A stretch of 64,000 nucleotides of DNA from Mauremys mutica (Eukaryota; Chordata; Testudines; Geoemydidae). Below are positions 1 to 11,639 of the stretch, in pieces. A program made the position numbers and the translations under genes. Every line of letters begins with the position of its first letter. Position 1 is the stretch's first letter. The notes below the pieces were generated by a model that saw only the letters and a program-made list of their open reading frames with translations, ran no database searches and had not been told where the DNA came from. The stretch is from contig NC_059084.1 in assembly GCF_020497125.1 (NCBI RefSeq), positions 11,931,501-11,995,500 on the forward strand, given 5' to 3'.

Positions 1-131
1 ATATAAATAGTGCAGCTAATGGTGGAGATTAAAGGTCAAGTTTGTAGGGTGAGAATGGACTCCCAGTAAGACATTCATGAACATGAGTGACAGCACATAC
101 CACATGGCAGACAAGTGGCTTTGGTATTTCA

Positions 132-197
132 TCCAAAGCCCAGTGAGTCAATGGGAGTCTTTCCACTGATTTCAATGGGCTTTAGAGCTGGCCCTTA
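132..197. repeat. Palindromic TCCAAAGCCC repeat
   Basis: CCAAAGCCCAGTGAGTCAAT faces CACTGATTTCAATGGGCTTT, the hairpin repeat scattered in turtle DNA. Confidence 0.6.
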
Positions 198-303
198 GAC
201 TCAGAGCCCTTTGGGGAGGGATAACCTCAAACTAATTCCCAGACAAAGGCAGAAATATACATGGCCAGAAGTGGACATGGGACCGACACACCTTGAACTA
301 CAG

Positions 304-542
304 CAGTGTTTCTCAAACTGGGGTCGCCGCTTGTGTAGGGCCAATGGGAGCTGCTGGAAGCAGTGGCCAGTATGTCCCTCGGCCTGCACCACTTCCAGCA
401 GCTCCCATTGGCCCGGAGCAGTGAACCGCAGCCAGTGGGAACTGCGATCGGCCGGAGCTGCGGACGGGGCAGGTAAACAAACCGGTCCGGCCCGCCAGGG
501 GCTTTCCCTACACAAGCGGCGACCCCAGTTTGAGAAACAGTG
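304..542. mobile_element. hAT-type MITE, same family as 41562-41870
   Basis: Starts CAGTGTTTCTCAAACTGGGG and ends in the inverse AAACAGTG. The flanks AACTACAG (296-303) and AGCTAGAG (543-550) agree in six of eight bases, a worn duplication. The internal arms repeat CCGCTTGTGTAGGG. Confidence 0.88.
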
Positions 543-550
543 AGCTAGAG

Positions 551-1577
551 GTTTTATTCCCTAAGACAGGATGCTATTCCATCTCATGCACTGTCAACAC
601 AAATGTTTGCCAAGTTCCAATCATCCAGACCTGTGTAAACCCAGCGACGGCAATGGGACAGCACAGATATCCCCGAGCCATCCTCTGAAGACCATGGGGG
701 TGCACAGGTGTCCGTGAGCACTTTTTGAACCTTGGGCATGGGTGATGGTGTGCGGGATGAAAGAAACCAGCCTGCCTGTCAGAGAAACATCTTCTTACTT
801 TAAACTGAGCACAAGTGAAATGCGACCGGGAGACACAGTGAGCATGGAGCATTTTTGCAAAGTCACCTTTCAGAGCAGCACCAGGCTTTATGCAAAACCA
901 GAGCGCAAACACAGCGCCTCATTTGTATGCTCCAGGTTCAGTGACTAGCTTTATTACAGATATGAGCTGGCCGCTTCCACTCATCATTGGCGATATTTAA
1001 ATGTCATAAATTCTGCTCAGGGCAAACCCCATCTGGAGTGCCCCACTCACTTCGGAGCACCGTCCCATCTTGTGAGTCAGTGGGGAGAGAGCAGTTTCAA
1101 AAGCCATTGCTTGAAACAAACACCAGTTCAGTTAGAACCCCCCTTTCTGAAGTTCATTGGAAAAAAGAATCTGATTCTGACCTCACGTTGTACTGGGGAA
1201 AATGAGGAGTAAATCTGCACAATAAATCTGGTGAGAGACGAGGATCTGACCCTCTCCAATTGAAAATGTATTGTGTATTAGATTATTACCCACCCTAGGT
1301 AATATGAGTGTATGATTTTAATTACATCATGGTGCCCGGTGCACCATCAAACCTGTAATAGGACAAGGATTACTTGCTATGGGGCAGTGAAATGACATGA
1401 AGGCTAAAAGGAACTGCTTCCTGAAGCTGCCTTTATTTCTGGAAGGTGGCCACAGTGTTCAGGCTGTATCAGGCTGCTGTACTCGCTAACGTGGAGAACA
1501 GGCCTCTGGGTGCAGTCACAGCTGCATGCACAGTTTCATCTGAATGCATTTTAAGCATGTAGTATGACAATGTCTTT
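551..1577. other. Intergenic, nothing recognised
   Basis: Short open frames only. No splice-bounded coding stretch and no repeat family that I recognise. Confidence 0.5.
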
Positions 1578-1830
1578 GGGTAGGTCTCCATGGCAGCCAT
1601 AGGTTTGAGCTGCAGTTTGTGTAGACGTACTCACACTAGCTGTACTCTAGCGCGCTCACTAAAAATAGCAGTGAGGGTGTCGTGCCATGGCGGGGGAGGG
1701 GTAGATAGGGTTGTGCAACTCGCACTGAAGCCTGTGCTGCTATTTTTTATTGAGCAAGTCAGATTAAAGCTGGCGCTGGTATGTCTACATCAGTTGCCAT
1801 TCATGACCCCAGCTGCAGTATAGATGCACC
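1578..1830. mobile_element. MITE, GGGTATGTCTACACTGC family
   Basis: The ends GGGTAGGTCTCCATGGCAGC and the inverse GCTGCAGTATAGATGCACC match a family seen also at 7529, 44239 and 47872. The inside has the shared phrase CTAAAAATAGCAGTG. Confidence 0.7.
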
Positions 1831-4800
1831 ATTAGTAGACGGCAAAAGAGGAGTCAATTCATTTGAGGGGCTAGACAGATGAGCGGATCAATAAGGGGCA
1901 CAGAGCTCTGGATCATGAGACAGTCATTAGCACCCACCTTAGCTTTATTCGATCAGTCACTAACCGCCCTCTGGAGGGACCTCCACATGTCAGAGGATGG
2001 GCCCATTGGAGGGGCTGCATTGGGGAAACTTGCTGTGTGGATAAGCAAAAGTGCCAGTGGCCAATGCTGATGATCTGGCTTTCTTTTTTGAATGCTAAAC
2101 TCACTTTAATAAAGAGACGTAATTCATGTTCACCATGACCCATACTTCCTGCTTCTTGCCCTGGCTGCAAGTAGTCATACAGAGGTTAATGCCGATGGCC
2201 TGGTCTCTGTTCTGTTGTTTGGGATAGAAATGTATTGTCTATGGATATGCATGGACAAGATTTTTTTAAAGCAACTAATGATTGTGAGTGCCTAAATATT
2301 TGGAAGCTGAACTTTAGATACCATACGTGGACCAAATTTTCAGCCTGCGTCAAGCACTCACCCACTGGAAATCAAGCCGCTTTGCCATGTCTTAGGTCAG
2401 GCATCTCAAAAATAGAGGTACCTGATATATTTGCCACTGGACTTAATATCCCTGGAAACAGGTGGGAAAAGGAGGGCACCACTCCCTCCAAAAAGCACAT
2501 GTGAAATGCCCAGTATTTCTTCTTCTTTTGATGCCTGGCCATGCCAGATTAGCGTGATAGGAAACGGAATCCCAAGCCTTCCACCTGCAGCTCACCAATT
2601 GGAATCCAGCCTGGGTTGGTAGTGACTGAATGTTGTCACAATCTGGTGGCAATACAGTGCCCCAGGAAGAAGTGGTTCGGTGGCTTCACAATGCCTACCA
2701 CCATGGTTTGTACTATTTGGCAGTCTCAGCAGAGAGGCCAAGGACTGAACTACCTACCTCATGTCTAGAGGTTGCCTCTGAAGGCTGAGGGAGAGGTGCC
2801 ATGGAGGACAAGATGACGTTTGTACTGTGTGCTATACCCACTAGGTACTCTCACTTATTGTTTTTAAGCACTGACAATATACTTGGAGCTTACGTGGCAC
2901 AAAATGAAGGTCGCTCCTGCCCCAGTCTCACATTTACAAACAGAGAAGATGGACATTGGGAAGACCAGCGGCAGGAGGAACTTGGAGTGATGGATTCTGT
3001 GTGATTTGTTTCCATGTCTTTTGGACATCAAGGCAGAAGTGAGTCCATAGACAGTGGCCTGGAGGCTCCAGGGATGCTAATGCAGCACTTTTCACCAACA
3101 CTCAATATTAAAATCATTATTAGGTATCCATGAATCGGCAGGAAGCAACAACAAATGAGTGCAATGGAAGGGTATCGAAACATACCAGACTTTGGGGGTT
3201 CATTCGGTATGTCCACTTCTAATCATAGAAAGGAAATAAAGTCCAACGATTTTCATTCATTCTGTGGAAGAGCAAAACCCAGTTTAATCAGCCCCAGGTC
3301 TATTCCATTGTCCTTTTCATCAAGCAGGTTTTGGGTACAATGAAGATGTGACACACACGAGTGCTGGCAAGGGAGACTGGTTGCATTTTCTTTTGGCTGG
3401 GGTCAGGAAGTAATGTCATCTGGCAGGGGTCATGACTCCACTGACTCCAATGCTTTCTGTTACAGGGAGCTAAATGATATTGCAATAAAAAGCAGCCCAT
3501 CTTTTTTGCCTGATGCTAAGAACTTTGCTCAGTTGGCCAGGTATGCAAACTAACCAGCTGGCTCCATGGGCTCAGAATAGGCTCCAGCTGTCTTGTTGTT
3601 AGCATTCAAATGAAATTATTCTCTCTGTTGCACTGGAGGATTCAGATCGCAGATCCCAGTTTGCAGGTGCAGGGAGCAATTTTGCTGACTCGGCCTGGTT
3701 TCCAGACAACGTGAGTATCCTCATCTCAATTCAGGACCATGAAAGGCTGGGAGTTTCTCTGAGGTAAGACAGAGCCAAAGGAAAGGTCAGTATGGCCTGC
3801 AGGGAGAATTTCTCATCTACATACACCTGGGTACGGGGCATATGTTTGTAAGTCCTGTCTTGCCTCGGAAGTGGAGGAGTGTTTGGGCACCTCCATTGTG
3901 TTGGGTGTTGTGTCAGGACTGGGAGGGGGGAGCCGTCAGGGTCTCACCTGCAGTTAGCATGTGAGAACTAAATCATTGTAACAGACTTCCCAGAATCAGC
4001 ATCTCCACCCCTCTAGCATAAGGCAGTGCTCTGGGGAATGACATCACTGTGCGGGGAGAGGTAGCAGTCCCACAGCTGGAAAACAATCAGGCCTCCACTA
4101 ACTAGATTTTGCGGGTGGTATCTGTGCCCTCTCACAGAAGGAGCCAAGTCTCCGGATATTAGTGAGCACTTACCTGGCAGGTAACTTGCCGCTGTCTACA
4201 GATAATGCTGAGAATTATTGTTTAATTACACATTTGTGACCTCCAGTAAATGCACGACAGAGTAAATGGAGCATCCCATACATGACAGTACCACCACTAG
4301 CAAGTGGGTAGGACTCCTATCTCATTGTTGACATGGTATAATTCTATTGTGACTAATGGAGTTAGTCCAGATTTGCACCACTGTGACAGAGATCAGAGTC
4401 TGGGCCAAGGAGTGCATTGACCTCAATGGAAGTACAATTGCAAAATAAAGACACTTTGAATGAAGGGCAATTCCAATTCTGGTATTACAAAAATCACGCT
4501 TTGACCAAAGTTCATCAAAATATGAGCTCTTTCCTCTTGAGTGCTGACGGACCCTCCTCATAGCATTCCATGAGCTGAGGTTTTCCTTTACACATACATC
4601 CACAGGCCGTACCCAATGTCCTGGCCTAATCTCTTGTCACATGTAGTTTTGCACAGCTGTTATATGCTACCTCAGAGATGGCTGCTCTAAGTATCAAACT
4701 GAGAGGGATTTTAAAGTCCAATTTAACTTTTGCTTTTTAGACTGTTTACTTGTGCCAGTGATCAGTTACATTTTTGTAGCAGAGACTTTCAGGTTCTTAA

Positions 4801-6561
4801 TGCTGCAGTAATTGGGTTGCAGATTCTTCTGGCAAATATTTAGTTGTTTAAGAACAGTTGTTCCCGTGGGCTTTTTTTTTTTTTTTTTTTAAATCATTAA
4901 AACATTTCTAGGAGACCTAAGTTTTTAACGTGTTCCCTCTCTTCTTTTCAAATACTGGGTCAAATTTGATACTTTTCCTTTAAATACAACTTATATGATT
5001 GTCAGAAAACCGTGGATGATTAGTTGTTTGGCTACTGTCCATACAGGGCTTTGAGATACAAATTGCCAAGCTCTGTTAATTATTGTGATTGGTTACAACT
5101 TCTGATATTAAAAAAAGCAAAAAAAAAACCCAATAATTTGTTCAGTTGGCAGCAAAGGGGTTAAAAATATGCTGCTAGTTCCAAGCAGCGAGGAGCTGGC
5201 CTTTCAAAGAGAGATGCTGGCTTCTTTCGTCCACATTCTTCTCAGCTGGCAGCCAGCATCTGCAATGTAACTGATGGGACCAGCAAATCAGGCACCATTC
5301 ACGCTAACATAAAGAAACTCCACCACTAAGAAAGGGCATGTGTGTGTTTGTGGAGGGCCGTGATTTTAACTTTTATGTAATGTAGCTTTTTACCATTGCT
5401 GAAATGCTCTTTAAACAACAGGCCCTCCCCCGGCCCCCAGGGCTCCCTGCCATTGGCTCGCTCTCATCTGGTGTTCTCTGCTTTTGTTCTGTTTCAGTGG
5501 AATTGGCCAAATGACATTATGCAGTAGCCAAAACAGACACGGAAAACAGAATCCAGTGTTCTCCTTGGCACATGCCCACTCTGCACTGCCTGAGGCTCCC
5601 AGGTACAAACACAGTCTGTGTTCTGCCGTCTTCAGCAGCATGATAACACTCCTTTGGCCAAGTCTGGTGAGCTCAGATCTGGAGGAGGCAGGGGGCCACT
5701 GTGAGGAGGAGTGGGGGAATGTGGGGAAAAAAACAACCCACCAAACGGAGGCAGGGTTTTTGTCTTTCAGAAGCTGCAGACGCAGGCATCATTCAGTGCT
5801 GTGCCGCTCGGCATACGTGACGCGCTGTGACAGACCTGGCTCGGCACACTAAATAATACTTTTTTTTTTAAACTTGTGAAAATAAAATGTGGTCCGGCAA
5901 GGATGAGCCTTGTTATGCCCAAAGTTGTGCTGGGAGGGTGGCAGCATGTGGAAAATGTAACAACATGGACACTAGCAAACACCACTAGCAGTAAGAATTA
6001 TTTTAAGACTTATTTCACTACACTGGAAACAAGCCACACTTCAGATCAGACCCTTTGAAGTACATTATCCATGGAAGGCTGGTGATGGGAGAAGGGGATT
6101 TTGTAACCATGGCTTTTTATCTCTGAGCTGCTGGGGGCTAGGAAGACACTTTTCCTTTGGGTATGCTAGTCCATATGTATAATTCTTCAGGGTAGGGAGG
6201 TTATCCCTTCCTCTGAAGCATCTGATACTGGCCACTGCTGGAGTCTGGATTCTAGGCTAAATAAACCATTATGGCCATCTCAACATATTGATGTAATCCA
6301 AGTCTCACAAGTAGTAGGTGAAACCACATGTCTCAGCCAAAATCACAGCTTAGGTTTTCCCGTGGGACTGACTGACCTGCGGACTCAGTCCCAAAGAGAG
6401 CCTTGCGGTCCTTCAGTTATCCAAAAATCCGGATCCAGTTCAGCTCAGTGGTGATTTACTGACTGGGTGTCCTTGCGAAATGCGTTTCAACCTAGCGGGT
6501 AGATGTCCACGTCACAACGAAACACAAAGCCATTTTGTACTAACTGGCCTCCTGACTGGTA
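1831..6561. other. Intergenic gene desert
   Basis: No coding sequence or clear repeat seen. It contains a T-run at 4870-4890 and an A-run near 5120. Frames across 5411-5852 are not backed by splice sites or known motifs. Confidence 0.5.
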
Positions 6562-6569
6562 GTCTCAAC

Positions 6570-6693
6570 TAGGGTGACCAGACAGCAAGTGTGAAAAATC
6601 GGGACAGGGGGAGGGGGGTAATAGAAGGCTATATACGAAAAAGATCCAAAAAGCGTGACTGCCCCTATAAAATCGGGACATCTGGTCACCCTA
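6570..6693. mobile_element. hAT-type MITE (TAGGGTGACCAGA family)
   Basis: Perfect ends TAGGGTGACCAGA and TCTGGTCACCCTA, with GTCTCAAC duplicated at 6562-6569 and 6694-6701. 124 bp, non-coding. Confidence 0.93.
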
Positions 6694-6894
6694 GTCTCAA
6701 CAGAGAAGCCAAAGACCCAATGACAATTCTCTTGTTTATGGTGTCTGTCCCAGCATCATAGGCATGTTTTCACAAATGTTTCAGTGAAGGAAATACTCCG
6801 GTCTCTTGCTAAACTTTGAGTCTGATTTCCAATATCCTTTGGTTATTTTTTTGGCAGGCATGCTCTCTATAATAGTATCTATTAGTCATTCTTC

Positions 6895-7200
6895 AGAGGC
6901 ATAATGTTATGGCCAGAAGGGACCATTATGATCATCTAGTCTCAATTTCTGCATAACACATCCCACCGAACCTCATTGGGTAATTTCTGCATCAAACCCA
7001 TATTTTCTGGATGAGCTAGAGCATATCTTTTAGAAAGACATTCCAGTCTTGCCAACAAAGACTTGTAAGGGATTTTTTTTCCATCTCTTGAACCTTTGGT
7101 TAAATTACTCCAATGGTTAATTACCCTCACTGTTAAAAATTGCCCCTTATTTCTAGTCTGAATTTATCTAGTTTCAGCTTCCAAACACTGGACGGTCGTA
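6895..7200 (-). mobile_element. CR1 LINE 3' fragment
   Basis: Plus-strand text GGCCAGAAGGGACCATTATG followed by ATCATCTAGTCT is the reverse complement of a CR1 end. CCAATGGTTAATTACCCTCA and the lines after it follow the CR1 UTR. It is decayed and 5'-truncated. Confidence 0.8.
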
Positions 7201-7528
7201 AAAAAAAAAATTCTGCTAATTTAAAGAGCAGTCTACTTCTTTCGATAATTCTTATGGTGTACACACATGCACTATGGGAGAGTAATGCATATAGATGACT
7301 AAATCATGAACACATCTTGATTATACATGGGTATATTTCTTGTCTTATACTGAAAAACGATGTCATTTTACTCACTTCAACACCTGTTCTTTGCTTCTTC
7401 CCACCAGTTTGTCTGTATTTTCCACTGTTCTTGACGACCTCTCTTTTTCCTCAGATTTCTTGCATGATTTAGTTTTTCACATTTGCTGAATACTACAGCG
7501 CTTTTTGCATTGTACACACCTTTCATGG

Positions 7529-7780
7529 GGGTATGTCTACACTGCAAAAAAAAGTGTGTTCTTGAGTTGGATTAGATTATTCAGGTTAAAATAGCAGTGA
7601 TGACACAGCAGCTTGACTTTTAACTCAGGTTAGTGACTTGAATTAAAGGCTGTTGGGTAGCTGCTAATCCAAGTTAAAAGCAGAGATGCTTTGTCTTCAC
7701 TGGCAGTCTAACGTGAGTTTGCTAACACAGGTTCGCACCCAAGTTAAGAACATACCTTTTATTTGCAGTGTAAATATACA
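7529..7780. mobile_element. MITE, GGGTATGTCTACACTGC family
   Basis: GGTATGTCTACACTGCAA at left pairs with the inverse TTGCAGTGTAAATATAC at right. AAAATAGCAGTGATG lies inside. About 250 bp. Confidence 0.75.
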
Positions 7781-8025
7781 CTGGGGTATGATTGTAGTCA
7801 CTAAAATGTAATCTATATTTTCTCTTTTAGAAAAATTAATACAACTTTTTTTTAATAGCCAAATATTCCCTTCACCTTGTTCTCCCCATCTCCACCCCGT
7901 TGTACTACTTCCATTTAATCTTCACCCACTCGACTGCATGGTACATCAGAACATAAATGACTTCCCCAAACTCAGCTGAGATCTAGTGGATTGAGCAGGA
8001 GACAGGATATCCCTGAGCTATATCA

Positions 8026-8121
8026 CTGGTTTGCTGCATGACCTTCACCTCTCTGGATTGCTGCAAGTCATGTCTCCTCTCTGTGCTTCAGCTACCCTAG
8101 TTGTACAATGTTTGTAAAGCA
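8026..8121 (+). repeat. MIR-like SINE fragment interrupted by the hAT MITE
   Basis: GCTGCATGACCTTCACCTCT, CTCTGTGCTTCAGCTACC and TGTTTGTAAAGCA resemble the MIR core ('cctcagtttcctcatctgtaaa' region) and tail. The text resumes after 8607 with GTAAAGCATTTTATTA. Confidence 0.45.
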
Positions 8122-8607
8122 CAGGGCCGGTGCAACCATTTAGGTGACCTAGGCGGTTGCCTAGGGCACTAGGATTTGGGGGGGTGGCCGGATCTTCGGC
8201 CGCCCCGGTCGCCGCCGGCATTTAGGTGGAGGGAGCTGGGGCAGGGGAGCGTGGAGAGGGCCACCTGCAGCAAGTGGGGCGGGGGGGTGCGGCACACAGG
8301 GGAACTCCCCACTCCAGCTCACCCCTGCCCCGCCTCCTCCCCTAAGCTGATTGGCTCCACAAGCCTGGGAGGTGGGAGAAGTGAAGCAGCGACGGCGTGC
8401 TCGGGGAGGAGGCGGAGCAGGGGTGAGCTGGGGCGGGGGGGGTGCCTCAGGGCAGAAGGTGGGGGGGTGGGGAGCTGCCGCAGGGGGGGCGCCTCAGGGC
8501 GAAGGGGGGGAGCTGCTGGGGGGGGCTCAGGGAGGGGGCTCGGGGATGGGGGCGGGCGCAAGGTGGAAGTTTCGCGTAGGGCACGAAACATCCTTGCACC
8601 AGCCCTG
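8122..8607. mobile_element. G-rich hAT-type MITE, 486 bp, perfect duplication
   Basis: The ends are CAGGGCCGGTGCAAC and the inverse TTGCACCAGCCCTG, with GTAAAGCA repeated at 8114-8121 and 8608-8615. The middle (8400-8560) is an extreme G-run sequence on the plus strand. The long open frames across it come from base composition. Confidence 0.93.
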
Positions 8608-8824
8608 GTAAAGCATTTTATTAACCAGAGAAGAGCCTCACCGCCACATAGGAAAACATTCATAGAACTAAATTCTGGCACATTCCTGCCCGTAGATCTC
8701 AAACTCCTCCTTTGCTCAGATTGCATGGAAGAGACAAGCCAACTAGAAGAAAAGTCCTCAACCCCTAAAGCATGGCTCATTCCCCATTTCAGCAAAAGGA
8801 AAGCCCTGGTGTGCTATTTTTCCA

Positions 8825-9155
8825 TTCGGCCTTCAACTATCTGAAGGGGTGTTCCAAAGAGGATAGAGATAGGCTGTTCTCAGTGGTGGCAGATGACAGA
8901 ACAAGGAGCAATGGTCTCAAGTTGCAGTGGGGGAGGTCTAGGTTGGATATTAGGAAACACTAGGAGTGTGGTGAAGCACTGGAATGGGTCACCTAGGGAG
9001 GTGGTGGCATCTCCATCATTAGAGGTTTTTAAGGCCGGGTTTGACAAAGCCCTGGCTGGGATGATTTAGCTGGGGTTGGTCCTGCTTTGAGCAGAGAGTT
9101 GGACTAGATGACTTCCTGAGGTATCTTCCAACTCTAATCTTGTATGATTCTATAC
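8825..9155 (+). mobile_element. CR1 LINE 3' end
   Basis: Typical CR1 3' phrases in order: GATAGAGATAGGCTGTTCTC, GATGACAGAACAAGGAGCAA, GGATATTAGGAAACACTAG, GAGGTTTTTAAGGCCGGG, GTTGGACTAGATGACTTCCT, and the ATGATTCTAT tail. It is 5'-truncated, as usual for CR1, and has lost its reading frame. Confidence 0.9.
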
Positions 9156-9159
9156 TTTC

Positions 9160-10948
9160 ATATTCCCTTTCAAGGTTCCTCCTCCAGCAGAACTTGCATA
9201 AATCCACTTGATCATTCTTATGGGGGCTTCTAGGGATTATCAATATCTGATCTTGGAGGTAGGGAATGCTCTTGGTCTCTGCCTGACACTACTGGAGCCT
9301 TTTCTAATGTAACATGTTTAGGACGCTGCAGTTTGGAGCATTTTAACACTGCAGTTTAATGATATAAAATAAAGATTTCCTCATTCGTAGCATTCACAAG
9401 CTGCAGACCACAACACATTATGGTTTGCAGTGTCTCTGAGAGGTCAATTGCCCAGGTCACCTGGGAAGTCACTGACAGCAGGAAGGAACCCAGGAGTCCA
9501 GCACTTAGAACCACCCAGCCTGCAAGCCCCACTAATATTATATACATGCTGCTTAGGTGTGTCACCTATGAATTGTGTGTTCTCCTCCTGCAATGTCATC
9601 CAGGCTATAGTGACAGATGGGGTGGCTGAGTCCTTAGCAGTGTCACCCAGTGGAAACCCCTAATCCCTTTGTCCCACCCATTGCTCCAGTATATGGCTGA
9701 TAGGAGATTTGGGGGAAGTACGATCACTACTGCCATGGCTTTATTTCCCAATCCGTTAATCTGGTTTCATGTTCTGTCTTGTTTTGTGGTTCCCTTGTTC
9801 CACCCACTCCCTAGAAACTGGAGCCTGACTCCACTTCACCGCCCTTGACCCTGGTATATGCTAGGACACATGAGATCCAGGGGCTTTTAGCTTTCCTGGC
9901 TTTCATATCCCCTACTGTCTGCCCCTCCCTACCCCCAGCCCTCCCTGCAGCCCATTCTGCCATTGTTGACTCAGAGGGAAAAGCATAGAACCCACTTAAG
10001 GTCTTTTCTGGGATCATTCTCAGGACTGTCCTAAGAATTGATCTGTAAGGATATGTAACCCATCCAACTCCCCCTGACTTTCCAAAGCCCTCCTATGTCA
10101 CCTCTAATATGGCCAGGTAGGCACCACTGCTCTGCCCAATATTACTAAAGTCACCTCTTTCCTGAAGGGTTGGATTGCTTACAGCCAGCTAGCCGCTGGG
10201 GCAGCCTCACTGTTTGACAGTATTGTGTTCCCACCCTGGTTCCACTGAGATTTTGTTTTTCCTTCTCCTGCCTAAGACTCCTGCTGACGTGAGGGCAAGT
10301 TTACAAACAGGCCAGTCTAAAAGTATCTGAAAACATGCCATCCCTCTATGGATGTAGAGGGTAATGGTTATTATCAGCGTCATCCTGTCAGCTGCTGGAG
10401 TCGAGATTAGAAAGCTGGTTCTTATCATCCTGGCAGCTCTACAGCCCAGAACCAGCAGCCTTTCACTTTGCAGTTAGAAGAGCCTACGAGTGAGTAGGTT
10501 TGTGGTCTTTAAAGTTGCACCATGAGTAAATGGCAGTATGGCGCTGTATCTCACTTTTACTCACTGCAGAAATGAGTAAGTGTCAGTTCTCTTTTTGGGA
10601 CCAGATGGTGACTGAAGAACGTTTAAGTTTTTTAAAGCAGCTTAGCATGCAACCCTTACCATGTACCAAGCCATGACTCTGCCCTGTAACAACACATGGC
10701 AGTGGATGCAGGAGCTAGGCAGCGTGAAAGCATTTCTCTCTGGCATTGCATCTATTACACATCGCTACTGATAGCCGTTATAGTTGGAAGGAGGATGCTG
10801 TATGTGTGAATCTGGAGTCCGAATTTTTAACAGTCTGCAGGGAGCTGCATTGACTTAAACAAAGAAATCGTAAAACCTTAAAACGGTATGTTCATAGGCT
10901 GCAAATTACTAAACAAATCATTTGCTGTTGTTTATTATATGTCTTAGG
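9160..10948. other. Intergenic, nothing recognised
   Basis: Plain mixed sequence between a CR1 end and a hAT-like MITE; no gene or repeat identified. Confidence 0.5.
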
Positions 10949-11134
10949 CAGGGCTGGTTCCAGGTTTTTTGCTGCCCCAAGCCAAAAAAAATAAAAATTA
11001 AAAAAAAAGAGAGTGCAACTGACGAAGCAAAAAAACAAAACCTCCCGGAATGCCGCCCCTGGAATAGTGCCGCTCCAGCACGTGCTCGGTGTGCTGGTGC
11101 CTAGAGTTGGTCCTGGTGCCTAGAGCCGGTCCTG
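10949..11134. mobile_element. hAT-like MITE related to 8122-8607
   Basis: The ends are CAGGGCTGGTTCCAGG and the inverse CTAGAGCCGGTCCTG. It has an A-rich middle, and a 21-base phrase GTCCTGGTGCCTAGAG is repeated in tandem at 11105-11128. The flanking duplication is not convincing, so the limits are approximate. Confidence 0.6.
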
Positions 11135-11179
11135 GTCAGGAGGTCTGCAACCATTGAGCTGGGTGCTGTCTGACCACAT

Positions 11180-11625
11180 AATAAGAACCATCCCTGTCAC
11201 AGAGAGCTAAACAAATGAGGTGCAAGAAGAAACTCAGGTGCTGGTCACACAGCTACTCTGTGGCAGAACCCAAAATACACTCCAAGGCCCCTGAGTTCCA
11301 GTCCTCTTGACTCCGCTGTCAGTATTTTTATTGTATTATAATATTAAGTCCAGCCAGAACTTGGTCCTTTTTTTTTTTTGCTTTCATTCAAAGCCCTTTG
11401 CAAAATATAATTAACCCCCAAACCAATTTTGTGAATTAGGGACTGTTTATAGTCCACCTTATCAATAGACCCATTCAACAATAGAAAAAATTGAGGTCTT
11501 CAAAGAGCTGAAAATGCATTGCCTATGTTCATATAGTGAGTCAGTGGCAAAGCGAGGCTGAGAACCCAGTACCCAGCCCCAAGAGTCAGACCAGACTCCT
11601 CCTCACCGAGCATAGTGTGGTGGGA
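11180..11625 (-). repeat. Two MIR-like fragments
   Basis: GGTCACACAGCTACTCTGTG near 11243-11262 and ATATAGTGAGTCAGTGGCAA near 11532-11551 are the reverse-complement MIR 'tcacacagtgagtcagtgg' wording, each followed by an AACCCA(A/G) phrase and a GAGT(C/T) phrase. The sequence between is A/T-rich. Confidence 0.45.
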
Positions 11626-11639
11626 CTCCAACCCTCGTG

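Noticed and set aside
5411..5852. Open frames of 76 and 122 codons
   Set aside because: No recognisable domain; overlapping frames on both strands suggest chance.
8176..8844. 222-codon open frame on the plus strand and antisense frames
   Set aside because: Lies across the G-rich hAT MITE (8122-8607) and the start of a CR1 copy; open because of base composition.
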